Of a stretch of DNA of 63,035 bases, positions 44,179 through 50,818 are shown piece by piece. Where the stretch lies: positions 1 to 63,035 of the forward strand of contig DHSD01000014.1 in NCBI GenBank assembly GCA_002411365.1, written 5' to 3'. The translations under genes and the position numbers were made by a program. The DNA comes from Ruminococcaceae bacterium UBA5295. GTDB lineage: Bacteria; Bacillota; Clostridia; Oscillospirales; Acutalibacteraceae. How positions within the stretch are numbered: position 1 is the first letter of the stretch; each line of letters opens with the position of its first letter. The notes under the pieces are model-generated. The model saw only the letters and a program-made list of their open reading frames with translations. It made no database searches and had not been told where the DNA came from.

Positions 44179-44946
44179 ATGATTTTAGTTCTTGATATCG
44201 GCAATACAAACATAACGATAGGTATTTACAAAGGGAAGAAGCTTTTATTCGTTTCGCGCATAGCGACAGACAGAACGTATATGGAAGACCAGTATGCCAT
44301 TGAGCTGCGGGAGATCCTTTCGCTTTACGGTATTTCGGCTGATGATATATCCGGGGTAGCCGTAAGTTCTGTTGTGCCTTCGGTGAACCGCCCGATTTTG
44401 AATGCAATCCGTAAGTTTATGAATGCAGAAGTTATTTGTGTTGGGCCAAAGACGAAAACAGGGATTACGATTGATGACCAGCGTGCCGAAACGATTGGGG
44501 CAGACCTGCTTGTAGGATGTGTTGCGGCGGCGAATATGTTCAGCGGGCCGTGCATTGTGCTCGATATGGGTACGGCTACAACATTTATGGTGATTGATGA
44601 GGACAGGCACCTGTTAGGCGGTGCCATTGCGCCTGGCGTAGGTGTTTCTCTTGATGCCCTTACAGGACGCACGGAGCAGCTTCCGTCGGTCAGCCTTGAG
44701 GCTCCAAAGCATATGATTGGGCGCAATACAGATGAATGTATGCGTTCGGGGCTTATAGACGGGGCTGCATGCATGATAGACGGCATGTGCGACCGTATGG
44801 AACATGAACTCGGCAAAGAATGCAATGTTGTTGCAACCGGCGGCCTTGTCGGAGAGATTGTGCGTCAGTGCCGGCGTAAGATTATACACTGCGATACGCT
44901 GCTTCTTGAGGGTCTGCGGCTGATTTATGAGATGAACCACACCTGA
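44179..44946 (+). CDS. coaX: Type III pantothenate kinase
   Basis: The 255-residue protein has the ASKHA-fold phosphate-binding motif MILVLDIGNTNITIGIY, GPKTKTGITIDDQRAETIGA, VLDMGTATTFMVID and GGAIAPGVGVSLDAL. It makes 4'-phosphopantothenate in CoA synthesis. ATG 44179 is preceded by CGGGAGC. The gene is alone between a promoter and a terminator. Confidence 0.95.
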   Translation: MILVLDIGNTNITIGIYKGKKLLFVSRIATDRTYMEDQYAIELREILSLYGISADDISGVAVSSVVPSVNRPILNAIRKFMNAEVICVGPKTKTGITIDDQRAETIGADLLVGCVAAANMFSGPCIVLDMGTATTFMVIDEDRHLLGGAIAPGVGVSLDALTGRTEQLPSVSLEAPKHMIGRNTDECMRSGLIDGAACMIDGMCDRMEHELGKECNVVATGGLVGEIVRQCRRKIIHCDTLLLEGLRLIYEMNHT

Positions 44947-44961
44947 ATTATATTAAAATAC

Positions 44962-44999
44962 AAGCTGCCGCCTGCTTAAAAAACAGGTGGCAGCTTTGC
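44962..44999. terminator. Terminator after coaX
   Basis: A 13-bp stem (44962-44974 with 44984-44996) with an A-rich loop separates coaX from a convergent gene. The T run is short (TTT), so efficiency is uncertain. Confidence 0.7.
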
Positions 45000-45006
45000 A
45001 ATTTGC

Positions 45007-45228
45007 TTACTGTTTCATTTCATGGGCTTCCCGCGCCGGTTCCTTGTCGCCATCGACAAGCATGTGGATGCACCAGAAGGCGGCAACTGCAACAATTACA
45101 AATACTATTCGGCTGCCGAGCGCAAGCTGGCCGCCGAATATCCAGCCTATCACGTCGAATCCGAAAAGCCCTATACAGCCCCAGTTAAGGCCGCCGATTA
45201 TCAGAATCGTCAAAGCAATTTTGTCCAG
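45007..45228 (-). CDS. DUF378 small membrane protein
   Basis: The 73-residue protein has two membrane helices: KIALTILIIGGLNWGCIGLF with the family's GxLNWG motif, and a second IVFVIVAVAAFWCIHMLVDG. The function of DUF378 proteins is unknown. The best-placed ribosome binding site (AGGGGGAGA) precedes a CTG codon at 45228; the frame continues upstream to a GTG at 45249 that would overlap this site. A non-standard CTG start is my reading. Confidence 0.75.
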   Translation of the reverse strand: MDKIALTILIIGGLNWGCIGLFGFDVIGWIFGGQLALGSRIVFVIVAVAAFWCIHMLVDGDKEPAREAHEMKQ

Positions 45229-45316
45229 TGTAATCTCCCCCTTTCGCACATAGGTTTTCCAAAAAACAAAAAGATATTTACAAAAGGCCGCTTCTGCGCT
45301 ATGCTTATAAAGAGGC

Positions 45317-45341
45317 ATAAATGCAAATAGTTTGCATTTAT
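45317..45341. promoter_or_regulatory. Candidate Fur/Zur-type operator
   Basis: Two perfect 11-base arms (ATAAATGCAAA and TTTGCATTTAT) surround TAG. Size and A/T-rich ends resemble Zur and Fur boxes of Bacillota. It lies between the DUF378 gene and the Fur-family gene, which may be its reader. Confidence 0.6.
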
Positions 45342-45413
45342 AGAAAACACAATTTCTGGATTTTATTGATTTTTTATGAAATCATAGTTGTGCTGCAGGA
45401 ATAAATGCCTTTA

Positions 45414-45463
45414 GGCCACGGTGAAAGCATTGCCAACAGCAATGCTTTCAGTAAGCAGTGGCC
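45414..45463. other. Long hairpin-forming element upstream of the Fur-family gene
   Basis: TGAAAGCATTGC (45422-45433) pairs perfectly with GCAATGCTTTCA (45439-45450), and outer GGCCAC (45414-45419) with GTGGCC (45458-45463). No T run follows, so it is not a plain terminator. Confidence 0.6.
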
Positions 45464-45522
45464 GCTTTCAGTGCAGTGCCGAGGGCGCTTTTATAAAAAA
45501 CCGTGTAAAAGGGGTCATCGTA

Positions 45523-45996
45523 ATGAAGCAGAATAAGCCGGAAGTTGATCGCCTGAAAAAGTGTGGGCTGAAAAACACACGGCGGCGTGACAGCGTGCTG
45601 CACGTTTTGGAAGAAAGCAGCCAGCCGATAACTGCAGAGCAGATTTTTTTTCGCCTTAAATCGCAGAAGATAGGCATAAGCCTTTCGACAGTGTACCGCA
45701 TTCTTGACGTGCTTGCCGCAAAAGAAATCGTCCTCAAAGTCAGCAGCGCTGAAAGCGAAAGTGCCATGTTTGAGATTAACCGCAAAACACACCGCCATTA
45801 TTTAATCTGCCTCGGATGCCGCAAAATGATACCCGTAGAAAACTGCCCGCTCGGCAGCCTCGAGAAGCGCCTGGAAAAAGAGACGGGCTTTTCTGTAACA
45901 GGCCACAGGCTCGAGATTTACGGTTACTGCAGCGAATGCAAAAAACGTATGTGCAAAGATGCCGCAGCCGCTTCACCGAAGAGGCCGCATCAATAA
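45523..45996 (+). CDS. Fur family metalloregulator
   Basis: The 157-residue protein has a winged-helix domain (LKNTRRRDSVLHVLEES, ISLSTVYRILDVLAAKEIV) and a C-terminal metal-binding domain with HRHYLICLGC and YGYCSECKKR, giving two CxxC pairs for structural zinc. The subclass (Fur, Zur or PerR) cannot be fixed; a Zur-like operator candidate lies upstream. ATG 45523 follows AAAGGGG. The frame is open upstream without a site. Confidence 0.85.
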   Translation: MKQNKPEVDRLKKCGLKNTRRRDSVLHVLEESSQPITAEQIFFRLKSQKIGISLSTVYRILDVLAAKEIVLKVSSAESESAMFEINRKTHRHYLICLGCRKMIPVENCPLGSLEKRLEKETGFSVTGHRLEIYGYCSECKKRMCKDAAAASPKRPHQ

Positions 45997-46021
45997 AATT
46001 GTAAAAGGCAATAAAAAAAGA

Positions 46022-46056
46022 ACCGGCTTGCAGAAAATCTGCAAACCGGCCATTTT
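46022..46056 (+). terminator. Terminator after the Fur-family gene
   Basis: ACCGGCTTGCAG pairs with CTGCAAACCGG with one bulge, followed by CCATTTTA. Confidence 0.7.
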
Positions 46057-46106
46057 ATGCTTTAATGCACATGCAAAAATGCAATGGCAAAACTTAGGCT
46101 AAAAAA

Positions 46107-46388
46107 TCAGCCCTGTTCCTCTTTCATTTTCGCAAAGCATTCACTGCAATATACCGGACGGCCTTCTGTTGGCTGGAACGGTACCTTGCATGGAGCACCG
46201 CAGTTTGCGCATACAGCATCATACATCTGACGCTGCGGTTTTTGGCTCATTCTGCGGGACTTACGGCATTCCGGGCATCTTTTCGGTTCGTTGGTAAAGC
46301 CTTTTTCAGCATAGAACTCCTGTTCACCGGCAGTCCAAACGAACTCCTTCCCGCATTCCTGGCAGACTAACGTTTTGTCTTCAAACAT
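46107..46388 (-). CDS. Zinc-ribbon protein with CxxC pairs
   Basis: The 93-residue protein has four CxxC pairs: LVCQECGKEF, RCPECRKSR, VCANCGAPC and YCSECFAKM. The segment EFVWTAGEQEFYAEKGFTNE with PKRCPECR is the probable zinc-binding domain (PF13451) common in Clostridia. Function is unknown; it could bind RNA or act as a redox/zinc protein. ATG 46388 follows GAGGTAA. A tRNA-like gene lies just upstream on the same strand and may be co-transcribed. Confidence 0.75.
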   Translation of the reverse strand: MFEDKTLVCQECGKEFVWTAGEQEFYAEKGFTNEPKRCPECRKSRRMSQKPQRQMYDAVCANCGAPCKVPFQPTEGRPVYCSECFAKMKEEQG

Positions 46389-46420
46389 AATTTTTACCTC
46401 ACTCTGTGTGATTATTTTTT

Positions 46421-46490
46421 TGCCCTGGGACGGAGTTGAACCGACAACCTTTGGAATTACCAAATGCTCTTGCGTTAAGCTACTGGGGCA
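46421..46490 (-). tRNA. Degenerate tRNA-like gene, apparent anticodon AAU
   Basis: The minus strand folds into a cloverleaf with U8, A9, A14, A21, U33 and a TTCAACT T-loop. However, the D-loop (AACGCAA) lacks the GG pair, the acceptor stem has two mismatches, the T stem one, and the anticodon-stem closing pair is A-G. The apparent anticodon is AAT, rare in bacteria. CCA is not encoded. A promoter sits 23 bases upstream, so it may be expressed. It is either a decayed tRNA or a non-canonical tRNA-like RNA. Confidence 0.5.
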
Positions 46491-46512
46491 TATATACGTC
46501 TAATATGTGTTT

Positions 46513-46541
46513 AGTGTATAGCAGATTCTTCTAATTGTCAA
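46513..46541 (-). promoter_or_regulatory. Promoter of the tRNA-like gene
   Basis: On the minus strand TTGACA (46536-46541) precedes TACACT (46513-46518) at 17 bases, or TATACA (46515-46520) at 15 bases. Confidence 0.6.
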
Positions 46542-46784
46542 GCGATATTTTGAATTGTTTGAAAAATATTTTGGTTTTTCCCCAAATTTCTAAAAATAAA
46601 TCCTTAAATTCCATTGACTTTATACGAATATTATGCAGGGAACTTTTGCTTTTGGTTTAAAGCATTTTTTTAGATGCAGCCTGTTCAATTCAGCAAAAAC
46701 ATTTTACCATAATATAGTATACAGTATATTTTATGCTGCAATTTGAAAATTATTCGATTAAAATCCGTACGCTGCCTTGCTGAA
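46542..46784. other. A/T-rich intergenic region
   Basis: The stretch between the tRNA-like promoter and the rubrerythrin terminator is A/T-rich. I see no open frame, repeat or RNA fold worth naming. Confidence 0.4.
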
Positions 46785-46829
46785 AACAAAAAAAGCAGCG
46801 GAACTAATGGTTTCCCACAGTTCCGTTGC
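46785..46829 (-). terminator. Terminator of the rubrerythrin gene
   Basis: GCAACGGAACT pairs with AGTTCCGCTGC on the minus strand (46819-46829 with 46795-46805), followed by TTTTTTTG. Confidence 0.85.
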
Positions 46830-46850
46830 CTTTGGTGGAAAGGAGATTAG

Positions 46851-47396
46851 TTATTCACCAAAATAGCGTTTGAGCAGACCCTCATATCCTTTGCCATGGC
46901 GAGCCTCGTCCTTGGCCATTTCGTGGACGGTGTCATGGATAGCGTCATAGTTAAGCTCTTTTGCGCGCTTTGCAAGGGCGAGTTTGCCTGCACAGGCGCC
47001 GGCTTCTGCCTGGACGCGCATCTCAAGGTTTTTCTTAGTGCTCTTTGTGAGCACTTCGCCGAGAAGCTCGGCGAATTTAGAAGCGTGTTCAGCTTCTTCA
47101 TATCCGTATTTGCGGAAAGCGGCGGCAATCTCAGGGTAGCCTTCACGGTCTGCCTGACGTGCCATCGCAAGATACATGCCTACTTCGCTGCATTCGCCCT
47201 GGAAATTTGCTTTGAGGCCGTCGTAAACTTCTTTGTCGACTCCTTTTGCAATGCCGATTTCATGTTCGCAGGCAAAAGCAGTGCTTTCTTTTACCTCTTT
47301 AAATTTTTCCCTCGGGGCGCCGCACTGCGGGCATTTTTCCGGTGGTACATCACCCTCATAAACATAGCCGCATATTGAGCATACAAATTTTTTCAT
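46851..47396 (-). CDS. Reverse rubrerythrin (N-terminal rubredoxin plus ferritin-like domain)
   Basis: The 181-residue protein begins with a rubredoxin-type domain (CSICGYVYEGDVPPEKCPQCG) and continues with a ferritin-like diiron domain: GECSEVGMYLAMARQADREG, EEAEHASKFAELLGE, then KDEARHGKGYEGLLKRYF. In Clostridia such proteins reduce hydrogen peroxide and oxygen with NADH-linked electrons. ATG 47396 follows GGAGG. The PerR-like repressor gene directly upstream is its likely regulator. Confidence 0.92.
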   Translation of the reverse strand: MKKFVCSICGYVYEGDVPPEKCPQCGAPREKFKEVKESTAFACEHEIGIAKGVDKEVYDGLKANFQGECSEVGMYLAMARQADREGYPEIAAAFRKYGYEEAEHASKFAELLGEVLTKSTKKNLEMRVQAEAGACAGKLALAKRAKELNYDAIHDTVHEMAKDEARHGKGYEGLLKRYFGE

Positions 47397-47461
47397 TACA
47401 AAAACCTCCATCATCGTCTTCTTACTTTTGTAAAAATGAATTTTATATGAAAGGCATTAGC

Positions 47462-47884
47462 CTATTCATTGGCTTCATTTTTCTGCTCCTGCAGGCATTT
47501 GTCGCAAATGCCATGGAGAAGCAGATCGCAGGAATAGACTTCGAGGCCAAGCTTTTCGGCCGCTGCCTTAGTTTGCTCCTTATCTACAAAATCTCCGGGA
47601 ATATCAAGTACACTGTGGCAGCGCGAGCATACGAAGTGCGTATGCGGCCTGACGTTGCCGTCATAACGTTCCTGGCCATTCACATCGCCAATGCTTATAA
47701 TCGCCCCGTCTCTTCTAAGCTGGGTAAGATTGCGGTAAACTGTTCCGAGCGAAAGGTCGGGAAACTTCGGCTTCAGTGTCTGGTAAACCCAGTCTGCTGT
47801 TGGATGGCATGTTGTGGAACGAACAGCTTTCAGAATTGCTTCGCGTTTCCTACTGTAGTTTCTTTTCTTTTCAGGTGAATTCAT
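47462..47884 (-). CDS. perR: PerR-like peroxide-responsive Fur family repressor
   Basis: The 140-residue protein has a Fur winged helix (YSRKREAILKAVRST, LSLGTVYRNLTQLRRDGAI) and a metal domain with RPHTHFVCSRCHSVLDI and ICDKCLQEQ, two CxxC zinc pairs. His residues in GNVRPHTHF fit the peroxide-sensing metal site of PerR. It lies 65 bases upstream of the reverse rubrerythrin gene on the same strand, the usual PerR-target pairing. The PerR call rests on that context and these residues. Confidence 0.8.
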   Translation of the reverse strand: MNSPEKKRNYSRKREAILKAVRSTTCHPTADWVYQTLKPKFPDLSLGTVYRNLTQLRRDGAIISIGDVNGQERYDGNVRPHTHFVCSRCHSVLDIPGDFVDKEQTKAAAEKLGLEVYSCDLLLHGICDKCLQEQKNEANE

Positions 47885-48198
47885 GACGGCTGTCCTCTCA
47901 AATCAATAATAATAAGCTTTATCTCTTTTGGCTTAATCATACCATGCTTTATGGAGTTTGTAAAGAGAATTTTAAGAGTTATAAAAAAATTGTGGATTGC
48001 AGTTCGTAAATGTGGTAGAATTTTTTAATTTCCTGTATGTGAATGCCATAATTGGTAGAGCTGTGGCCATCGCGGAAAATCACTGCAAAATAATTAATAT
48101 TTATTTTGTTTTTGCGTAATATTCTTTAGAAATCGGTTTTCAAGCCCGAATCAAAAAAATTATTTAAATTTTGCATTCCAATCGCTCATGTTTAATAG
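47885..48198. other. Intergenic region with possible PerR site
   Basis: Near 47900-47918 the sequence CAATAATAATAAG loosely resembles a PerR box in the perR upstream region. The rest is A/T-rich and shows no open frame. Confidence 0.3.
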
Positions 48199-48281
48199 TA
48201 TAATACGGATAAAATTCAGAACAGGCATAAAGGCAAAGGCGCCATGACTGCAAAATGCGGCCACGGCGCTTTTGTATTTTT
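48199..48281 (+). promoter_or_regulatory. -10 element and attenuator hairpin before the cyclodeaminase-like gene
   Basis: A perfect TATAAT (48199-48204) has no clear -35. About 35 bases later a hairpin (48239-48269: GGCGCC arm with GGCGC, inner TGACTGCA with TGCGGCCA) is followed by TTTTGTATTTTT. It would terminate a short transcript about 70 bases before the gene. Confidence 0.6.
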
Positions 48282-48352
48282 ATCGTGTTTTTCATGCGCC
48301 TGTGGCCGGCTGATGGAAGTCCGCCGAATATATCAAATAAGGAGAGCGTAAA

Positions 48353-49492
48353 ATGGACACAAGTGTTGACTTTTTGTATCTTAGCGAGGAAGACATGCTA
48401 AAAACCGGTGTATGTGATATGAAAGGGTGCATTGACACAATGCAGGAGATGTTTTCCCTCATGGGGAAAGGTGATTACCGCATGGGAGGTCCTAACGGCA
48501 ATGAGCACGGCATCATAATGACGTTTCCGAAAACGTCTGGGATAACTGGAATGCCGCTTGACGCGCCAGACAGGCGCATTGTCGCAATGCCGGCATATGT
48601 TGGGGGTGATATACATATGTGTGGCATAAAATGCTATGGTTCAAACCAGAACAACCGTGCAAAGGGGCTGCCTCGGTCAACACTCATGCTTACCCTAATT
48701 GACCCGGAAACAGGCGTGCCTGTGGCATATATGTCAGCGAATGTTCTCAGTGCCATGCGCACGGGCGCTGTACCCGGACTTGGCGTGCGATTTTTGTGCA
48801 GAAAAAATCCAAAAGTTGTCTCTATAGTCGGTCCGGGCGTAATGGGCAAGACGGCTCTGGCAGCGTTCCTCACTGAGCAGCCGTCAATAGAGACGGTTAA
48901 AGTCAAAGGCCGCAGATGGAAAGGGATAGATGAATTTGTTTACTACTGTAAAAAGAATTTTCCGCAGGCCAAAAATTGCGTTGTATGTGAAAATTACAAA
49001 GAAGCATGCAGCGGCGCGGATATAATATGTTTTGGTGCAAACAATGCGCTTAAATTCGAAGACAACCCATACATAAAAGGCGAATGGCTGAAACCAGGCG
49101 CGCTTGTAATCAGCACCTCTGCGCTCTTAATGGATGAGGACTTTCTTGCTGATACTTCGAAGTGCAGGCTCGTTTCGGACAATTACAAAATGTATGAAGG
49201 ATGGGGAACTGGGCGGAAATATCCGACGCAGAAAACTGTTTCGACACTGATAGGCATGTGTTTCTATGACCTTGTGTCTACGGGGAAAGTAAGCCGTGAT
49301 GCGGTTATCAATATAGGCGATATTGTTAATGGCAAGGCTGAGGGGCGCACGTCTGAAGACCAGATAATTGTCTACGCAGTCGGCGGAATGCCTACTGAAG
49401 ATGTAGCATGGGGAACAAAATGTGTCCGCGCAGCAAAAGAAATGGGTATAGGCCAGCGGCTGCACCTGTGGACGAAGCCGAAATTTGCCTAA
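48353..49492 (+). CDS. Ornithine cyclodeaminase/mu-crystallin family protein
   Basis: The 379-residue protein belongs to the OCD/mu-crystallin family: FLYLSEEDMLKTGV at the N-terminus, SANVLSAMRTGAVPGLGVRF and the NAD-binding VVSIVGPGVMGKTALAAFL. The long inserted N-terminal part matches proteins annotated as tyramine oxidase subunit B, a name I would not take literally. The fold uses NAD and acts on amino acids or imines. It could process the imine formed by the flavin dehydrogenase at 38.7-42.1 kb, but that is speculation. It is monocistronic. Confidence 0.8.
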   Translation: MDTSVDFLYLSEEDMLKTGVCDMKGCIDTMQEMFSLMGKGDYRMGGPNGNEHGIIMTFPKTSGITGMPLDAPDRRIVAMPAYVGGDIHMCGIKCYGSNQNNRAKGLPRSTLMLTLIDPETGVPVAYMSANVLSAMRTGAVPGLGVRFLCRKNPKVVSIVGPGVMGKTALAAFLTEQPSIETVKVKGRRWKGIDEFVYYCKKNFPQAKNCVVCENYKEACSGADIICFGANNALKFEDNPYIKGEWLKPGALVISTSALLMDEDFLADTSKCRLVSDNYKMYEGWGTGRKYPTQKTVSTLIGMCFYDLVSTGKVSRDAVINIGDIVNGKAEGRTSEDQIIVYAVGGMPTEDVAWGTKCVRAAKEMGIGQRLHLWTKPKFA

Positions 49493-49579
49493 GATGCGGC
49501 AGTTAACAGCCATTGTATGATTGGCAAGGCCCAAGGGCGTTAGTAACTATGGAAAATTAATATGCAGGCATAACAAATC

Positions 49580-49614
49580 AAGGCGTAAAGCATGGAAATG
49601 GCTTTACGCCTTTT
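49580..49614 (+). terminator. Terminator after the cyclodeaminase-like gene
   Basis: AAGGCGTAAAGC (49580-49591) pairs with GCTTTACGCCTT, followed by TTGC; T run TTTT. Confidence 0.8.
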
Positions 49615-49736
49615 GCTGTTATTAAAGATGTTGGGGAATATTGCTATAAATGAGTTAAAAAAATATTACCTTGCGAAATAATGAGAAATTTGATAATATT
49701 ATTAAATGAAAAAAGTGGAAGGATTGCGATGAAACA

Positions 49737-50570
49737 ATGAAATTCACAAAGCGCCTTGCCATGTATCTGCTCATTGCAGTAGCAGTGGCGGCAGCCACAC
49801 TGCTTTCTTCTTGCGGACAGCAGGCGGACGCTGGCGTTATTATGCGTGAAGCGAAAACGGATGCCGAAGAGATGAAAAGCTGCAGCGTATCCACAACAAG
49901 CTCGCTTAAATTTACAGCGAACGGCCAGCAGCACAGCTTTCAGTCTTCAAGCAAAATCGATTATCACTCTTCACCATTTGCCATGAAGTCAGTGCAGACG
50001 TCGCACAGCGACGGTGAGAACAGCAGCAGCGAGTCATACACCGTGCCGGAAAACGGGACGACTGATTTTTACTGCCGCACTTCTTCCGGCTGGCAGAAAA
50101 CAGATGCAAAAGATCTCGATCCGTCGCCTTTTTCTCAAATAAGTATCATGCAAATGCTTAATCAAATACAGGACCAGAAATATGTAAGAAAAGCAGAAGT
50201 GGATTCCCAGAAAGTACATAAAATAGAGCTTCACCTTAAAAATGAAATTTTACGCAGTACTGTTGAAAATATAGTGACTGCTTCGGGCATGGGCGAAAAT
50301 TCCAAAACAATTGTGCAGGCACTGCTTGACAGCGCACCAGACATTTATGGCTACTGCTATATAAATGCCGGCAGCGGGCATCTCGTGCGCCTTGAGCTTG
50401 ACGCAGCCGATGAAGTTAACCACATTTTTCAGAATATTGACGGGAGCACTGTTAAAGTCAAAGTATCAGAATGCCAAATATGCGGGGACTTTTCCAAGAT
50501 GGACAACGCTCCGGCAGTTATTCTTCCAGACGAGGCAAAAAGTGCCTCTGCAACGCAGGCAAAAGGATAA
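49737..50570 (+). CDS. Putative lipoprotein (LolA-like, DUF6612-type)
   Basis: The 277-residue protein has signal MKFTKRLAMYLLIAVAVAA and lipobox LLSSCG (cysteine near residue 25). The rest alternates beta-strands (SLKFTANGQQHSFQSSSKID and on), like LolA-fold lipoproteins of Bacillota. No function is known. ATG 49737 lies 13 bases from GGAAGGA; a closer ATG at 49731 opens only three codons (M-K-Q-stop) and overlaps it. A strong terminator ends the preceding transcript. Confidence 0.65.
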   Translation: MKFTKRLAMYLLIAVAVAAATLLSSCGQQADAGVIMREAKTDAEEMKSCSVSTTSSLKFTANGQQHSFQSSSKIDYHSSPFAMKSVQTSHSDGENSSSESYTVPENGTTDFYCRTSSGWQKTDAKDLDPSPFSQISIMQMLNQIQDQKYVRKAEVDSQKVHKIELHLKNEILRSTVENIVTASGMGENSKTIVQALLDSAPDIYGYCYINAGSGHLVRLELDAADEVNHIFQNIDGSTVKVKVSECQICGDFSKMDNAPAVILPDEAKSASATQAKG

Positions 50571-50638
50571 GTTTTTAGTCACAATCATGTTGCTGTAAAT
50601 CTGCAGGCTTTCTCAACAAGGCAACATTTCCCGTGAAC

Positions 50639-50668
50639 TTGACATAGTAAGCCCAATAAGGGTATTAT
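50639..50668 (+). promoter_or_regulatory. Promoter of the binding-protein/PG-binding gene
   Basis: TTGACA (50639-50644) and TATTAT (50663-50668) are 18 bases apart. Confidence 0.65.
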
Positions 50669-50674
50669 GAAATA

Positions 50675-50818
50675 TAAATTATGACAACATACGACAGGGA
50701 CTGAGACAGAACCTGCTTTTGTGCGAAAAAGTGCTTTCTGCAATGCCTGCAAAATTGGCAATTTTGCAGAAAGTGTGGAAAGTTTTGCGGATTTGCTGCC
50801 TTTTGAAAAGGAGACATC
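50675..50818 (+). promoter_or_regulatory. Leader with two mutually exclusive hairpins
   Basis: The 5' leader can pair CTGCAAAATT (50747-50756) with AATTTTGCAG (50760-50769) or CTTTCTGCAA (50734-50743) with TTGCAGAAAG (50764-50773). Both stems are ten perfect pairs and use the same 3' bases, so they exclude each other. AAAAGGAG before the start lies about 35 bases downstream. This could be a regulatory switch; no known riboswitch core is visible. Confidence 0.5.

Noticed and set aside
46421..46490. Ordinary functional tRNA
   Set aside because: The missing D-loop GG and several stem mismatches do not fit a standard tRNA.
50639..50818. Cobalamin riboswitch before the BtuF-like gene
   Set aside because: No B12-box or conserved core is present; only two alternative hairpins are seen.
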